DNA of 64,000 nucleotides from Erythrobacter sanguineus (GCF_900143235.1 NZ_FRDF01000017.1:23425-87424), one strand, 5' to 3'. Counted from the first letter of the stretch, positions 17,906 through 28,543 are shown. The notes: generated from the sequence alone by a model not told the origin. A program made the numbers and translations.

Positions 17906-19195
17906 CTATTCCGCAGGCTCGGCTGCGTTGCGCGGCGGGCGCCGCATCCAGCCTTTGCGCGCGCGGCCTGCGCCGCCCGATTTCATCACCCGTTTGCGGA
18001 ATAGCAGCGATCCGCCCTTAACCAGCGCCAGCACCGCCAGCGCCTGCCATGCGAGCGCGGCAGCATGGGTCCACAGCGTCGCGTCAAGCGCGGCGCGCGC
18101 CAGCATCGCAAAGGGCGAGGACAGCGGGAAGGCAATCGCCGCCAGTTCCAGCCCCGATCCCGGCTGCTTGATGGTATAGGCGGCAAGGAAGAACACCATC
18201 AGCTGCATCATCGTGACCGGCATCGACAGCGTCTGCACCTCGCGCACGGTGTTGGCCATTGCCCCGATGGTAAGGAACAGCGCGCCAAGCAGCAGATAGG
18301 CCATCGCGAAATAAACCACCCCGAGCACGATGAACAACGGCCAGCCGACTGCTGGTGCGGGCAGGCGTGCAAGGTCGAAGCCGGTAACTGCGATGATCGC
18401 TTCGCTGCCGATGCTCCACATCCCCCAGGCGGCCAGCCCCCATACGCCAATACCGACGAAGGACACGCCCAGCATGGCAAACAGCTTGCCCATGAACACT
18501 GCGTCCATCGGGATGGCGGCCGCGAGAATCTCGATGATCTTGTTGGCCTTTTCCTCGACCAGATTGGACAGCACCATGCCCGCCAGCAGCATGGTCAGCA
18601 GGAACAGCAGCATCTGCGCGAGCTGTGCGGTCTGGATCCGGGTTGATCGTTCGGAGGCCGCGCTGGTGGCGACTGCCAGCTTGCTGACGCGCGGAAGGGT
18701 GGCGGGCTCGGCACTGAGGGCGCTTCCCGCCAGCAGGCTTACCGGCCCACTCCAGCGGCGCAATTGTCCTTCGGTGCCAACCAGCTCCGGCGCAGCGAGG
18801 CTTCCGGTCACGATCGCCGCATAATTGCCACGCCGCGCCTCCATGAAGGCGCGCGCGTCGAACCCGGGATCGCTGGCGGCTTCGGGCACTTGGCGCAAGA
18901 CTGGCAACGCGCCGCCCAGTTGCGGGGCAAGGCGCTGGCTTGCGGCGAGCAGCGCGGCATTATCCCCGGCGCTCATGGCGAGGCCGACTTCGCTGCTCAC
19001 CGCCTCACGCTGCACCTGTCCGCCAATGCTGCCGGCCAGCCCGCCGACGATCACCGGAAACAGCGGCCCGAGCAGAAAAAACAGGAACGCGCGGCTGAAC
19101 AGCACCGCCAGAAAATCACGCCGGGCGATCACCCATGCGGCCTCAAGTGCGGAGAGGCGCGGCCTGATGGCGGCGCTGGCGTCTGTCGGGGTCAT
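17906..19195 (-). CDS. ABC-2 type transporter permease (NatB-like)
   Basis: A 429-residue membrane protein. One helix lies near the N terminus, then a periplasmic loop of about 150 residues, then five or six helices (LLFLLTMLLAGMVLSNLVEEKANKIIEILAA, LFIVLGVVYFAMAYLLLGALFL, LMVFFLAAYTI). The EEKANKIIEIL motif is characteristic of NatB-like sodium or drug efflux permeases. Its start overlaps the end of the ATPase gene at 19192 (ATGA), so the two form one exporter. Confidence 0.88.
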   Translation of the reverse strand: MTPTDASAAIRPRLSALEAAWVIARRDFLAVLFSRAFLFFLLGPLFPVIVGGLAGSIGGQVQREAVSSEVGLAMSAGDNAALLAASQRLAPQLGGALPVLRQVPEAASDPGFDARAFMEARRGNYAAIVTGSLAAPELVGTEGQLRRWSGPVSLLAGSALSAEPATLPRVSKLAVATSAASERSTRIQTAQLAQMLLFLLTMLLAGMVLSNLVEEKANKIIEILAAAIPMDAVFMGKLFAMLGVSFVGIGVWGLAAWGMWSIGSEAIIAVTGFDLARLPAPAVGWPLFIVLGVVYFAMAYLLLGALFLTIGAMANTVREVQTLSMPVTMMQLMVFFLAAYTIKQPGSGLELAAIAFPLSSPFAMLARAALDATLWTHAAALAWQALAVLALVKGGSLLFRKRVMKSGGAGRARKGWMRRPPRNAAEPAE

Positions 19196-20232
19196 GCGCG
19201 GGTCTCCCCGAGATTGGCTGCAGAATCGGCTTCAAGCTGGCGTGCGGCAGCCTCGCCCGCGATGGCGACGAAGGCATCGTGCAGGCCAGCGCGTTCGATC
19301 GACAGCGAGAGGATCCCTGCCTCGCCTTCGATCAGCTGGCGCAGCAGCGGTTCGACCCCGGCTTCGGGCAGCGGGAACTGCAAAAAATCGCCGTTGCGGC
19401 GGGCCTCTTTCGGCAGTGCGGAAAGCCATGCACCCTCGCGCGCCCTTGTTTCCAGCCGCACCTGCGCCGGAATCCGGTCACGCGCTGCCTCGACAGAGCC
19501 TGCGTAGGGGACCTTGCCCCCGGCGATGATCGCCACGCCTTCGCACAGGCGTTCGGCATGGTGGATCACATGGGTCGAGAAGATTACCGTCACGCCATCT
19601 TCGGCAAGCGCGCGGATCATCAATTCCAGCTTGCCCTGGTTGATCGCATCAAGACCCGAAAACGGCTCGTCCAGCACCACCAGCCGCGGGCGATGCACCA
19701 GCGTGCCGAGCAGCTGGACGGTTTGCGCCATGCCCTTTGACAGCTGGCGGATCTGGCGGCCCGCTGCATGGCCGAGCCTGTGGCGTTCGAGCAGCTCGGC
19801 CCCGCGCGCGCGGCCCTCTTTCAGCGACAGCCCCCGCAGCGCGCCCATGAAGGCAATCGCCTCGATCGCCTTCATCGAAGGATAAAGCCCGCGTTCTTCG
19901 GGCAGATAGCCGATCAATCTGCCAATATCATGCGGGCGATCATGCCCGAACACCCGGCGCACCCCTTCGTCGGGGTCAATAATCCCCAGCAGCATCCTGA
20001 GCGTTGTCGTCTTGCCCGCGCCATTGGGTCCGAGAATACCGTAGATCGCGCCTTCGGGCACGGATATGTCCACCCCGTCGACCGCGCGTGTGCCGTCAAA
20101 GCTCTTGACCAGCCCGCGCGCCTCGATCGCCAACGGGCGTGCGTCGGCAGGAATGGCAGTGAAGCCCGCTGCCTGATTATGTGATCGGGGCCGATTGCCC
20201 GACAGGTTCTGTTCGCTTACCGCCATGTCCAT
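19192..20232 (-). CDS. ABC transporter ATP-binding protein (NatA-like)
   Basis: A 346-residue ATPase: Walker A GPNGAGKTTTLRML, Q-loop region YLPEERGLYPSM, signature LSKGMAQTVQ, Walker B LVVLDEPFSGLD and the H-switch STHVIHHAERLC. The C-terminal about 110 residues are the extra domain common in NatA-type exporters. It should drive the permease encoded immediately downstream. A second in-frame ATG lies two codons later. The gene is divergent from queG with about 46 bases between them. Confidence 0.92.
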   Translation of the reverse strand: MDMAVSEQNLSGNRPRSHNQAAGFTAIPADARPLAIEARGLVKSFDGTRAVDGVDISVPEGAIYGILGPNGAGKTTTLRMLLGIIDPDEGVRRVFGHDRPHDIGRLIGYLPEERGLYPSMKAIEAIAFMGALRGLSLKEGRARGAELLERHRLGHAAGRQIRQLSKGMAQTVQLLGTLVHRPRLVVLDEPFSGLDAINQGKLELMIRALAEDGVTVIFSTHVIHHAERLCEGVAIIAGGKVPYAGSVEAARDRIPAQVRLETRAREGAWLSALPKEARRNGDFLQFPLPEAGVEPLLRQLIEGEAGILSLSIERAGLHDAFVAIAGEAAARQLEADSAANLGETRA

Positions 20233-20278
20233 GCCTTAGTCGGTTAGGCGGCGAGATTAAACGGGAGCCTCTCCAAAC

Positions 20279-21340
20279 ATGGTTAACGTGCGCGAAAGAC
20301 CTGGCTTTGCGCAGCGGATTGCGGCTGAGGCGCGTACTCTGGGCTTTGCCGCCTGCGGGATTGCGGGCGCGGGCGAAGACCCGCTGCGCTCGGCGCGGCT
20401 GGAAGAATGGCTGGGCGAGGGCCGTCATGGCAGCATGGAGTGGATGGCCACGCGGCTTGAACATCGCCGGTCGCCGCAGGGGCTCTGGCCCGAGGCGAGG
20501 AGCGTTATCGCGTTGGGGATGAGCTATGCCCCGGCGCATGATCCGCTGGCGCTCGAATCCGCGCCCGGCCGCGGGCGGATTTCGGTCTATTCGCAAGGCA
20601 GGGATTACCATGATGTCGTCAAGAAACGGCTGAAGGCGCTCGCCCGTTGGCTGGTGGCCGAAGCGCCCGACGCGCAAGTGAAGGTCTTTGTCGATACCGC
20701 GCCGGTAATGGAAAAGCCGCTGGGCGAGGCGGCGGGGATCGGCTGGCAGGGCAAGCACACCAATCTTGTAAGCCCCACCCATGGCAGCTGGCTGTTTCTG
20801 GGGGCGATTTATACGACTTTGGATCTGGCCCCCGCTGAACCCCACCATGACCAGTGCGGGAGCTGCCGCGCATGTCTGGATGCCTGCCCGACGGATGCCT
20901 TTCCCGCGCCTTACCGGCTGGATGCGCGGCGCTGCATCTCCTACCTCACGATCGAGCACAAAGGCCCGGTGCCGGAGGAATTCCGCGAAGGCCTGGGCAA
21001 CCGCATCTATGGCTGCGACGATTGTCTGGCGGTGTGCCCGTGGAACAAATTTGCTTCCGAGGCGCAGGCGATCCGCGAATTCCTGCCACGCGCCGAACTG
21101 GCCGCGCCGCGCCTTTCCGAATTGCTGGCGTTGGACGATGCAGGCTTCCGCGCGCTTTTCTCCGGCTCTCCGATCAAGCGGATCGGGCGGGATCGGTTCG
21201 TACGGAACTGCCTCTATGCGGCAGGCAACAGCGGCGATGGCGCGCTCGTCCCGCAGGTCGATGCGCTCACGGCTGATCCTGATCCGGTGGTGGGAGAGGC
21301 GGCGCGTTGGGCGCTGGCGCGGCTCAGATCAGGTCTTTAA
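20279..21340 (+). CDS. queG: Epoxyqueuosine reductase
   Basis: QueG carries out the last step of queuosine synthesis, reducing the epoxide on the modified base of tRNAs with GUN anticodons, and uses a cobalamin and two 4Fe-4S clusters. The 353-residue product has the family sequence [23 protein letters not shown], a cobalamin-side region [28 protein letters not shown], and two ferredoxin motifs [16 protein letters not shown] and [14 protein letters not shown]. Length is normal. Its 3' end overlaps the end of the convergent reductase gene by 17 bases. Confidence 0.96.
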   Translation: MVNVRERPGFAQRIAAEARTLGFAACGIAGAGEDPLRSARLEEWLGEGRHGSMEWMATRLEHRRSPQGLWPEARSVIALGMSYAPAHDPLALESAPGRGRISVYSQGRDYHDVVKKRLKALARWLVAEAPDAQVKVFVDTAPVMEKPLGEAAGIGWQGKHTNLVSPTHGSWLFLGAIYTTLDLAPAEPHHDQCGSCRACLDACPTDAFPAPYRLDARRCISYLTIEHKGPVPEEFREGLGNRIYGCDDCLAVCPWNKFASEAQAIREFLPRAELAAPRLSELLALDDAGFRALFSGSPIKRIGRDRFVRNCLYAAGNSGDGALVPQVDALTADPDPVVGEAARWALARLRSGL

Positions 21341-22571
21341 GCGCCACGTCCGGGTCGGCCAGCAGCGCGGGATCGATCCGGCCCGGCATGCTCTCCAGCA
21401 GCTTCCTTGCCTGCACATAGTCCTTCATCGTCCCCACGCAGTCGAACGCGATCGGCTTGCCATCCTTGAGATAGACAACAGTGAACTTGCGCGCCTCGGG
21501 ATCGCCGCGCAGCACCGTCTGGTCAAAACCAAGACTGAGGCCGGCGGTCTGCAATTTGAGGTCATACTGGTTCGACCAGAACCACGGCAGCGCGTTATAG
21601 GCCTCCTTTTCGCCCATGATCGCCTTGGCGACGGTGTTGGCCATGTCATGCGCGTTCTGCACCGATTCCAGCCTGATGACGGCGTTGTCGGCAAAGGGGT
21701 TGGCGTGCGCAGCGCAGTCGCCGATGGCGTAGATGTCGTCCAGCGTGGTGCGGCAGCAGAAATCGACATCCACCCCGTTGGAACCGGCAGCACCAGCAGC
21801 GATCAACGGTGCGACCGCGGGCACGATGCCGATGCCGACCACCACCATATCGCACGGCAATTCCTCGCCGCTTTCGAGCGCGACGCCCGTGACCTTTCCG
21901 GCATCCTCGCCCAAGACCGCGCGCACGCCTTCGCCCAGCCGCACGTCAACACCCTGGCGCCGGTGTTCATCGGCATAGAAGCTCGAAAGCTCCTCGCCCG
22001 CGACCCGCGCCAGCAGGCGAGGCAGCATTTCGACCAGCGTGACCTCGCAGCCAAGCTTGCGCAAGACGGCGGCAGCCTCCAGCCCGATATAGCCGCCGCC
22101 GATCACCACCGCGCGCCGCGCCCCGGCTGCCAGCGCGGCCATCATCGCATCGGCATCGGACTTGTCCCGCACGTAGAAGACGCTCGGCAGCACCGCGCCT
22201 GCCACCGGCAGACGGCGCGGATCGCCGCCGCCCGACCAGATCAGCTTGCGATAGGTCAGCGCGCTCCCGTCCGACAGGGTGATCCGGTGCGCGGCTGCGT
22301 CGATCCGCGTTACCGCGGCACCAAGTTTCAGATCGATCCCCTTGTCCGCCCAGAATTTTTCGGGCCGGATCATAATCCGTTCGAAACCCTTGTCCCCGGC
22401 GAGATATTCCTTCGACAGCGGGGGGCGTTCGTAAGGTGGCACCGCGTCGCGCCCGACCATCAGGATCGAACCCTCGTGCCCCTGCTGGCGCAGCGCGATC
22501 GCCGCCTGCGCTCCGCCGTGGCCGGTGCCGACGATGACCACATCGGCATGGTCAGGAGTTGTATTTACCAT
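21324..22571 (-). CDS. FAD-dependent ferredoxin reductase (P450 electron-transfer type)
   Basis: A 415-residue flavoprotein with the FAD motif [17 protein letters not shown], the [11 protein letters not shown] segment, an NAD(H)-binding [17 protein letters not shown], and [15 protein letters not shown], followed by the reductase C-terminal domain ([15 protein letters not shown]). This set matches putidaredoxin-reductase-like enzymes that feed ferredoxins of P450s and Rieske oxygenases. The CYP153-like gene nearby is a plausible client. The start at 22571 gives the family N terminus; an in-frame ATG at 22619 would add 16 residues. Confidence 0.92.
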   Translation of the reverse strand: MVNTTPDHADVVIVGTGHGGAQAAIALRQQGHEGSILMVGRDAVPPYERPPLSKEYLAGDKGFERIMIRPEKFWADKGIDLKLGAAVTRIDAAAHRITLSDGSALTYRKLIWSGGGDPRRLPVAGAVLPSVFYVRDKSDADAMMAALAAGARRAVVIGGGYIGLEAAAVLRKLGCEVTLVEMLPRLLARVAGEELSSFYADEHRRQGVDVRLGEGVRAVLGEDAGKVTGVALESGEELPCDMVVVGIGIVPAVAPLIAAGAAGSNGVDVDFCCRTTLDDIYAIGDCAAHANPFADNAVIRLESVQNAHDMANTVAKAIMGEKEAYNALPWFWSNQYDLKLQTAGLSLGFDQTVLRGDPEARKFTVVYLKDGKPIAFDCVGTMKDYVQARKLLESMPGRIDPALLADPDVALKDLI

Positions 22572-22682
22572 GGATTCGCTGTGCCCCTCCGGCTGCCTTG
22601 TGCCTTTGATGTGCCGCAAACCCCCGCCGGGTCAACCGGCCTGATGCAGACTGTCGAATTTGCGGGGCAGAAGGTCTGAAAC

Positions 22683-25600
22683 CTAACGCTCCAGCAGGTT
22701 GCGCGCCTGGCTGGCGATCTGCGCGAGCATCGCCGGACCGACCGGCGGCCGCGCCTGGCCCCGCGCGACCATCGCCCGGAACTGCGCCACGGCTTCGACG
22801 TTCCGCTCCGCCCATGCGCCGACTGCGCCCAATGGATTATCCTTGCCGGCCTTGCGCTGCATCAGCCGTCGCAGGAAATCGAGCCGCATCTGCTGGAAAT
22901 CGCGCGCGAGACCCGAGACGAGCAGCCGGTCCCAGACATCCGATGGCGACATGTGCGCGGCAATGCCCTGCGCCCAGTCCAGCCCCAGCCGCGCACCGAC
23001 ATCGGTAAAGGCGTGGGTGAGCAACTTGGCATCGATCCCGGTTTCAAGCGCGAGCTTTGCCAGCCCGATCGCGCCGTCGAAATCGAACAGGTTGGCGACC
23101 CGCGCCGCCAGCGCCTCGGGCGCGCCTGTTGCCACGAAGCTCTGGCGCAGTTCGAGCGACCGCGCGCGCGGCTCGGCGGCAAGCAGTTCCTCGCGCGCGG
23201 TGGCAAGCGCGGCGACGCCGGATTCCAGTTCCCCGATCATCATGCCCGCGTCGACCTTGCCGGCGGCGGTGCGCAGCACGTCGGACACGAGGTTACCCAC
23301 GGCGGCGGCCAACCGGTCGAACAGCGCGAGCCGTGCCGCCTCGGGGATCGGCGCTTTGTCCAGCTCGCGCCACAGCGCATCGAGACCGAACAGGCGTTCG
23401 GCCACGACAAAGCCCGCAGCGACTTCGGCCAGGCCCACACCTTCCTCCTCGGCCAGTTCGAAGGGATGGACCATGCCGAGCCGGTTGACCATTCGGTTCG
23501 CAAGGCTGGTCGCGATCATCTCGCGCCGCAGCCGGTGGCTGCGGATCTGTGCGGCGAAACTCTTGCGCATGGGCGAGGGGAAGCGCGCCAGCAGCACCGG
23601 CTCCAGCACCGGATCATCGGGCAGGTGGCTGGCCTCGATCGCGTCCTGCAGCGCCAGCTTGGCCGAAGACAACAGCACCGCGAGTTCGGGGCGGGTCAGC
23701 CCCTGCCCGTCGGCTGCACGGCGCAGCAGCGCCTCGCCATCCGCCAGGCCTTCGGTGCGGCGATCGAAATCACTGATTTCCTCCAGCCGCTCGATCAGCC
23801 GGACATAGGACGCGCTGGCTCCGGGCCCGCCGGTCTCGGCCACTGACAGCGCCAGCGCCTGCAAGCGGTTGTCTTCGAGCACAAGCGCTGCGACCTCGTC
23901 GGTCATTGCCGCGAGCAGCGTGTTGCGTTTCTTCTCCGTCAGCTTGCCATCGCGCAGCGCGGCGGCGAGCGCGATCTTGATGTTGACCTCGTTGTCCGAA
24001 CAATCGACTCCGGCGGAATTGTCGATGAAGTCGGTGTTGATCCGGCCCCCCTTCATGGAAAAGGCGATGCGTCCGGCCTGCGTCACGCCGAGGTTTGCGC
24101 CTTCGCCTATCACCCGGGCGCGCACCGCGTCAGCATCGACGCGCAAGGTGTCGTTGGCCGGATCGCCGACCTGAATGTGATTTTCCTGCGGGGCCTTCAG
24201 ATAGGTGCCGATGCCGCCGAACCACATCAGATCGACTTCGGCCCGCAAGATCGCGGAAATCAGCGCCTCGGGCTCGATTTCCTTCTCGGCGACCCCCAGC
24301 ACTTCGCGCGCCTGCCTTGGCAGCTTGATCCGCTTGGAGGCGCGGGAAAACACCCCGCCGCCCTTGGAGATCAGGCTGGCGTCGTAATCCTCCCAGCTCG
24401 ACCGCGGCAGATCGAACAGACGCTTGCGTTCCTTCCAGCTGGTCAGTGGATCGGGTGAAGGGTCGATGAAGATGTGACGGTGATCAAAGGCGGCGACCAG
24501 CTTCAGCGTCCTGGACAGCAGCATCCCGTTGCCGAACACATCGCCCGACATGTCGCCGCAGCCGGCAACGGTGATGCTGTCCTTCTGGACGTCGATCCCC
24601 ATCTCGCGGAAGTGGCGCTGGACGCTGACCCACGCGCCGCGCGCGGTGATGCCCATGGCCTTGTGGTCGTATCCGTTCGATCCGCCGCTGGCGAAGGCAT
24701 CATCCAGCCAGAAATCGCGGGCCTGCGCGATGCCATTGGCGATGTCGGAGAAGGTCGCGGTGCCTTTATCCGCGGCGACCACGAAATAGGGGTCGTCCCC
24801 GTCGAGCACCTCGACACGATCAGGATGCACCACCCGGCCATCGAGGATATTGTCGGTGATCGACAGCAGCGTGCGGATGAACACTTCGTAGCTGGCGCGG
24901 CCTTCGGCAGCCCAGCCTTCGCGGTCGAGCGCGGGGGAGGGCAGCTGTTTGGGATAGAACCCGCCCTTCGCCCCTGTCGGCACGATCACTGCGTTCTTGA
25001 CCCGCTGGGCCTTCATCAGCCCCAGCACTTCGGTGCGGAAATCATCGCGCCGGTCGGACCAGCGCAGGCCCCCGCGCGCCACCGCGCCCGAACGCAGGTG
25101 GATGCCCTCCACCCGGCGCGAATAAACGAAAATCTCTCGCCATGGCACCGGCTTGGGCAGGCCAGGGACGACGTGGCTGTCGATCTTGAAGGCGAGCGCT
25201 TCGGCAGCGGCCGGGGCGAAGGCGTTGGTGCGCAGGATGGCGTCGATCACCGCGCGGTAAAGCCGCAACAGCCGGTCGTCATTGATGGCCGTCACCTTGG
25301 CCAGTCCGCGGGTAAAGGCGTTCTGGGCAGCGGCAATCGCTTCGCTCCGATCGCCGCTGAAAGCCGGATCGTGGCGCGCGGTGAACAGATCGATCATCGC
25401 CCGGGTCACCTGCGGGGCAGCCACCAGCGCATCGACCACGGTGTAGATGGTGTAGCTCACCCCGGTCTGGCGCAGATAGCGGTAGACTGCGCGCAGCCAG
25501 TTCGCCGCGCGCGGTGCGAGCCCGGTGGCTGCCACCAACCGGTTGAAGGGATCATCCTCTGCCGCACCGTTCGAGACATCGGCCATTGCCTGCTCGATCA

Positions 25601-27422
25601 GCTCCGCACGCGCCAGCAGCGTGGCTGCATCAATCCCGGCTGGAACGGTCAGGATGAAATCATGGATCGAGCCAAGCGCCGGGTCGTTGAGGAAGGTCGG
25701 TACTTCTGCGGCGACGTGGAAGCCGAAATTCTCCAGCGCCGGCACCGCATCGGACAGCGCGAGGCGTCCGCGCACGCAATAGATCTTGAGCCGCAGGCTG
25801 TGCGCGCCGTCGCTGTCCATGCGGTAAAGCCGGGTGGCGCGATCCGGGCGGGCCGCAGCCGGGCTGCCGTCGCTTTCGGTAACGGCAAGGGTACGCAGCC
25901 GGTCGATATCGCGTGCCGCCTCGGCAGGGCCATAGGTCAGGCGGTAGCCGGTCGGGAAGGCCGGGGCATAGCGCGCGGCGAGCGCGGCGGCGCGCCCGTC
26001 GTCCTCATGCGCTGCAAGATGGCCCTCGACCGCTTCGTTCCAGCCGCGCAGCAGATCGACCAGTGCGGCTTCGATTGCCACGGGATCGGGCAGGGTGTCG
26101 CAGGCGCGCACATCGACAAGAAAGCGCAGCAGGGCAAGATTGCTGCCTTCGACCTCAAGGCTCCAATCGAGCAGCGCTGCGCCCGGTGTGCCCAGCAGCA
26201 TCGCCTGAATCTGCAGCCGGACATCGGTGGAAAGCTGGTCACGCGGGAGCCAGACGAAGGCAAAGACATGGCGCTCCAGTGTCGAGCGCACCATAACCAG
26301 GCGTGGGCGCGGACGGTCAATCAGCACCATCTTGGTGGTGGCAAGTTCGGCGATCCGTGTCCGCCCGAAAGCGATCAGCAGATCATTGGGCAGGCTGGTG
26401 AAGGCATGGACCAGCGCTTTGCCATTATGCCCGGCCCGATCGAAACCCAGCTCTCCGGTCAGCTGCCCAAGCGTCTGGCGCAGCACCGGCACTTCGCCCG
26501 GCCGTGCGCTCAGGGCGGCGCTGGTCCACAACCCGGCATGGATCGAAAGCGCGGTGACGCGCCCTTCTGTGCGCAGCGGCACCATGAACAGGTCGAGCGG
26601 GCTGCGGCGATGAACCCGCGCCTGCACGTTCGACTTGATAACCAGCAGCGTGCGCGGTGTCCCGGCGGCTTCGTGGCGGTCGAACCATTCGAAGGCACGT
26701 TCGATCGATGTTTCTGCCAGCAATTCGCGCGCCGAACTGCGGCAGATCCCCAGCACCGCCTGTTCCTGCCCGTCGCGATGGCGGGTGATATGGCCGAGCT
26801 GGGTAAGCATTCCGCCACCCAGCCAGCCGAGCAGCGCGCCGGCCTCTTCGTCGAACGTTTCGGCAAGCACGGCGTCGGCCGACATTGCAGTCTGCATGGC
26901 GGGCCAGTCGCTGACCGCAACGTGCACATCGGCAAGGGTCGCCTGCAGGGCTTCGGACAGTTCGCGGCGCTGCCGGGCATCGACCCGTGGTGTTTCGACA
27001 TAGATCAGCGATTCGCGCCGACCGTCAGGCTGCTTTGCGCCGGGCTTGGCGATGGCCGTGATGGCGCCTGCCGCATCGCGCATGACCGGGACGACCGGGT
27101 GCAGCAGGCGATCGATCGCAATCCCTTGCGCAGCAATGGTCGAAGCGATCGAATCGACCAGGAACGGCATGTCGTCGTTGATGATGGCAATCCGGAGCCG
27201 ACGCCGCGTGCCGCTTGCGGATTCGATCTGGACCAGCGACTTGCCGGGCTTGCGGGTATGCGCGGCGGCAAGCAGATATTGTGCCGCCTCACCCAGCGCG
27301 GCGTGTCCCGGCGGGGTATCGCCCGGCAACAGCGAGGCTTGGAGATGTGACCTCAGCGCCTCCTGCAATTTGCTTCCCGACGGCTTGCCAATGGATTTGG
27401 CGCTGGTTCTGGACCCCATCAA
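22683..27422 (-). CDS. gdhZ: NAD-dependent glutamate dehydrogenase, large (180 kDa class)
   Basis: A single 1579-residue protein of the L-GDH180 class, which deaminates glutamate to 2-oxoglutarate and ammonia with NAD and supports growth on amino acids. The N-terminal half contains ACT-like regulatory segments (RIAIINDDMPFLVDSIAS). The central catalytic domain shows SGAVARGGLRWSDRRDDFRTEVLGLMKAQRVKNAV, PTGAKGGFYPKQL, GCGDMSGDVFGNGML and VGEGANLGVTQ-like GEGANLGVTQAGRIAFS. The name follows Caulobacter GdhZ, an inhibitor of cell division in response to nutrients. It is monocistronic. Confidence 0.96.
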   Translation of the reverse strand: MMGSRTSAKSIGKPSGSKLQEALRSHLQASLLPGDTPPGHAALGEAAQYLLAAAHTRKPGKSLVQIESASGTRRRLRIAIINDDMPFLVDSIASTIAAQGIAIDRLLHPVVPVMRDAAGAITAIAKPGAKQPDGRRESLIYVETPRVDARQRRELSEALQATLADVHVAVSDWPAMQTAMSADAVLAETFDEEAGALLGWLGGGMLTQLGHITRHRDGQEQAVLGICRSSARELLAETSIERAFEWFDRHEAAGTPRTLLVIKSNVQARVHRRSPLDLFMVPLRTEGRVTALSIHAGLWTSAALSARPGEVPVLRQTLGQLTGELGFDRAGHNGKALVHAFTSLPNDLLIAFGRTRIAELATTKMVLIDRPRPRLVMVRSTLERHVFAFVWLPRDQLSTDVRLQIQAMLLGTPGAALLDWSLEVEGSNLALLRFLVDVRACDTLPDPVAIEAALVDLLRGWNEAVEGHLAAHEDDGRAAALAARYAPAFPTGYRLTYGPAEAARDIDRLRTLAVTESDGSPAAARPDRATRLYRMDSDGAHSLRLKIYCVRGRLALSDAVPALENFGFHVAAEVPTFLNDPALGSIHDFILTVPAGIDAATLLARAELIEQAMADVSNGAAEDDPFNRLVAATGLAPRAANWLRAVYRYLRQTGVSYTIYTVVDALVAAPQVTRAMIDLFTARHDPAFSGDRSEAIAAAQNAFTRGLAKVTAINDDRLLRLYRAVIDAILRTNAFAPAAAEALAFKIDSHVVPGLPKPVPWREIFVYSRRVEGIHLRSGAVARGGLRWSDRRDDFRTEVLGLMKAQRVKNAVIVPTGAKGGFYPKQLPSPALDREGWAAEGRASYEVFIRTLLSITDNILDGRVVHPDRVEVLDGDDPYFVVAADKGTATFSDIANGIAQARDFWLDDAFASGGSNGYDHKAMGITARGAWVSVQRHFREMGIDVQKDSITVAGCGDMSGDVFGNGMLLSRTLKLVAAFDHRHIFIDPSPDPLTSWKERKRLFDLPRSSWEDYDASLISKGGGVFSRASKRIKLPRQAREVLGVAEKEIEPEALISAILRAEVDLMWFGGIGTYLKAPQENHIQVGDPANDTLRVDADAVRARVIGEGANLGVTQAGRIAFSMKGGRINTDFIDNSAGVDCSDNEVNIKIALAAALRDGKLTEKKRNTLLAAMTDEVAALVLEDNRLQALALSVAETGGPGASASYVRLIERLEEISDFDRRTEGLADGEALLRRAADGQGLTRPELAVLLSSAKLALQDAIEASHLPDDPVLEPVLLARFPSPMRKSFAAQIRSHRLRREMIATSLANRMVNRLGMVHPFELAEEEGVGLAEVAAGFVVAERLFGLDALWRELDKAPIPEAARLALFDRLAAAVGNLVSDVLRTAAGKVDAGMMIGELESGVAALATAREELLAAEPRARSLELRQSFVATGAPEALAARVANLFDFDGAIGLAKLALETGIDAKLLTHAFTDVGARLGLDWAQGIAAHMSPSDVWDRLLVSGLARDFQQMRLDFLRRLMQRKAGKDNPLGAVGAWAERNVEAVAQFRAMVARGQARPPVGPAMLAQIASQARNLLER

Positions 27423-27463
27423 CGGCTCCCGGCATCCTGTTTTTCCGACATTAGCATGTGGTA

Positions 27464-27473
27464 ATAATATTAT
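27464..27473 (-). promoter_or_regulatory. AT-rich palindrome upstream of gdhZ
   Basis: The 10-bp perfect palindrome ATAATATTAT lies 42-51 bases before the gdhZ start inside an otherwise GC-rich region. Read leftward it offers a -10-like element, and it could also be a small regulator site. No convincing -35 is visible. Confidence 0.35.
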
Positions 27474-27547
27474 GCCGGGTTGTTGTTATCGTGTTTTCGG
27501 CGATACGCCTTTCCCCCTAGCCGGCGCAAGCGCGATGATTACCGATG

Positions 27548-28543
27548 TCACGCCGCGAGCGCATTTTCACACGCCTTCATCGTCAGTTCGAGCGAACGGA
27601 CACGCGCCTCTGGCTCGAAGGTCGCGCCGCATAGCATGATCTCGTCTGCGCCGGTGCGCTGGATGAAGGCGGCGATGCCCTCGCGCACTTGCGTCGGCGT
27701 GCCGACAGCGGCGGCCTGGCCGAGATGGGCGAGCATCGCCTGCGCGCTGGCGGGGAGCGTGTCGGTGTAGTCTGCGACCGGCGCTGGTAGCTTGCCGGGG
27801 TTGCCGCTGCGCAACCGCACGAAGCTTTGCTGCTGGCTGGAAGCGATCAGCCGTGCTTGCGCTTCGGTCTCGGCGGCAAAGACGTTCATCGCCACCATCA
27901 CATGGGGACGTTCGAGCGCGTCAGAGGGCTGGAAGTCGCGGCGATAGACCGCCAGCGCGGCATCGAGATGATCGGGCGCGAAATGGGCAGCAAAGGCATA
28001 GGGCAGGCCGAGCTTGGCAGCGAGCTGGGCGCCGAACAGGCTCGATCCCAGCATCCACAGCTCGATCTTCGCGCCCAGCCCGGGTGTGGCCGTGATCGGC
28101 AGATCGTAATCGCCTGTCAGCAGCGCGCGCAGTTCGACCACGTCCTGGGGGAAATATTCCGACGCCTGGTGCAGGTTCTTGCGCAAGGCCTGCTGCAATT
28201 CCGGCCCCGCACCCGGCGCGCGCCCCAGCCCGAGGTCGATCCGGCCCGGGAACAGCGCGTCCAATGTGCCGAACTGTTCGGCGATCTGGAACGGTGTGTG
28301 ATTGGGCAACATGATCCCGCCCGATCCGATGCGGATGCAGCGGGTGGCATTGCCGATATGGGCCAGCACGACCGATGTCGCCCCGCCCGCAATTCCATCC
28401 ATCGCATGATGTTCGGCGACCCAGAACCGCTTGCATCCTGCCGCTTCCGCCGCGCGAGCAAGATCGGTGGTGGCGGCAAAGGCTTCTGTCAGCGTTCCGC
28501 CCTCGCGGACGGGGACGAGATCAAGCACGGAAAACGCGGTCAT
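27548..28543 (-). CDS. LLM-class flavin-dependent oxidoreductase
   Basis: A 331-residue bacterial luciferase-like protein of the single-subunit MsnO8 type: FSVLDLVPVREGGTLTEAF at the N terminus, FWVAEHHAMDGIAGGATSVVLAHIG, RIGSGGIMLPNHTPFQIAEQFGTLDALFPGRIDLGLGRAPG, and the closing VGTPTQVREGIAAF. These enzymes use FMN or F420-like cofactors; the substrate is not known. Its start overlaps the stop of the TPR gene upstream by four bases (ATGA). Confidence 0.9.
   Translation of the reverse strand: MTAFSVLDLVPVREGGTLTEAFAATTDLARAAEAAGCKRFWVAEHHAMDGIAGGATSVVLAHIGNATRCIRIGSGGIMLPNHTPFQIAEQFGTLDALFPGRIDLGLGRAPGAGPELQQALRKNLHQASEYFPQDVVELRALLTGDYDLPITATPGLGAKIELWMLGSSLFGAQLAAKLGLPYAFAAHFAPDHLDAALAVYRRDFQPSDALERPHVMVAMNVFAAETEAQARLIASSQQQSFVRLRSGNPGKLPAPVADYTDTLPASAQAMLAHLGQAAAVGTPTQVREGIAAFIQRTGADEIMLCGATFEPEARVRSLELTMKACENALAA

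Noticed and set aside
15897..18179. 760-residue rightward open frame
   Set aside because: Antisense to msrB and the CYP153-like gene; its sequence is low in recognisable structure and is explained by codon bias on the other strand.
24474..27350. 958-residue rightward open frame
   Set aside because: It lies fully antisense to the certain NAD-glutamate dehydrogenase gene, has a His/Arg/Gly-rich composition and no known motif. High GC content makes such long shadow frames common.
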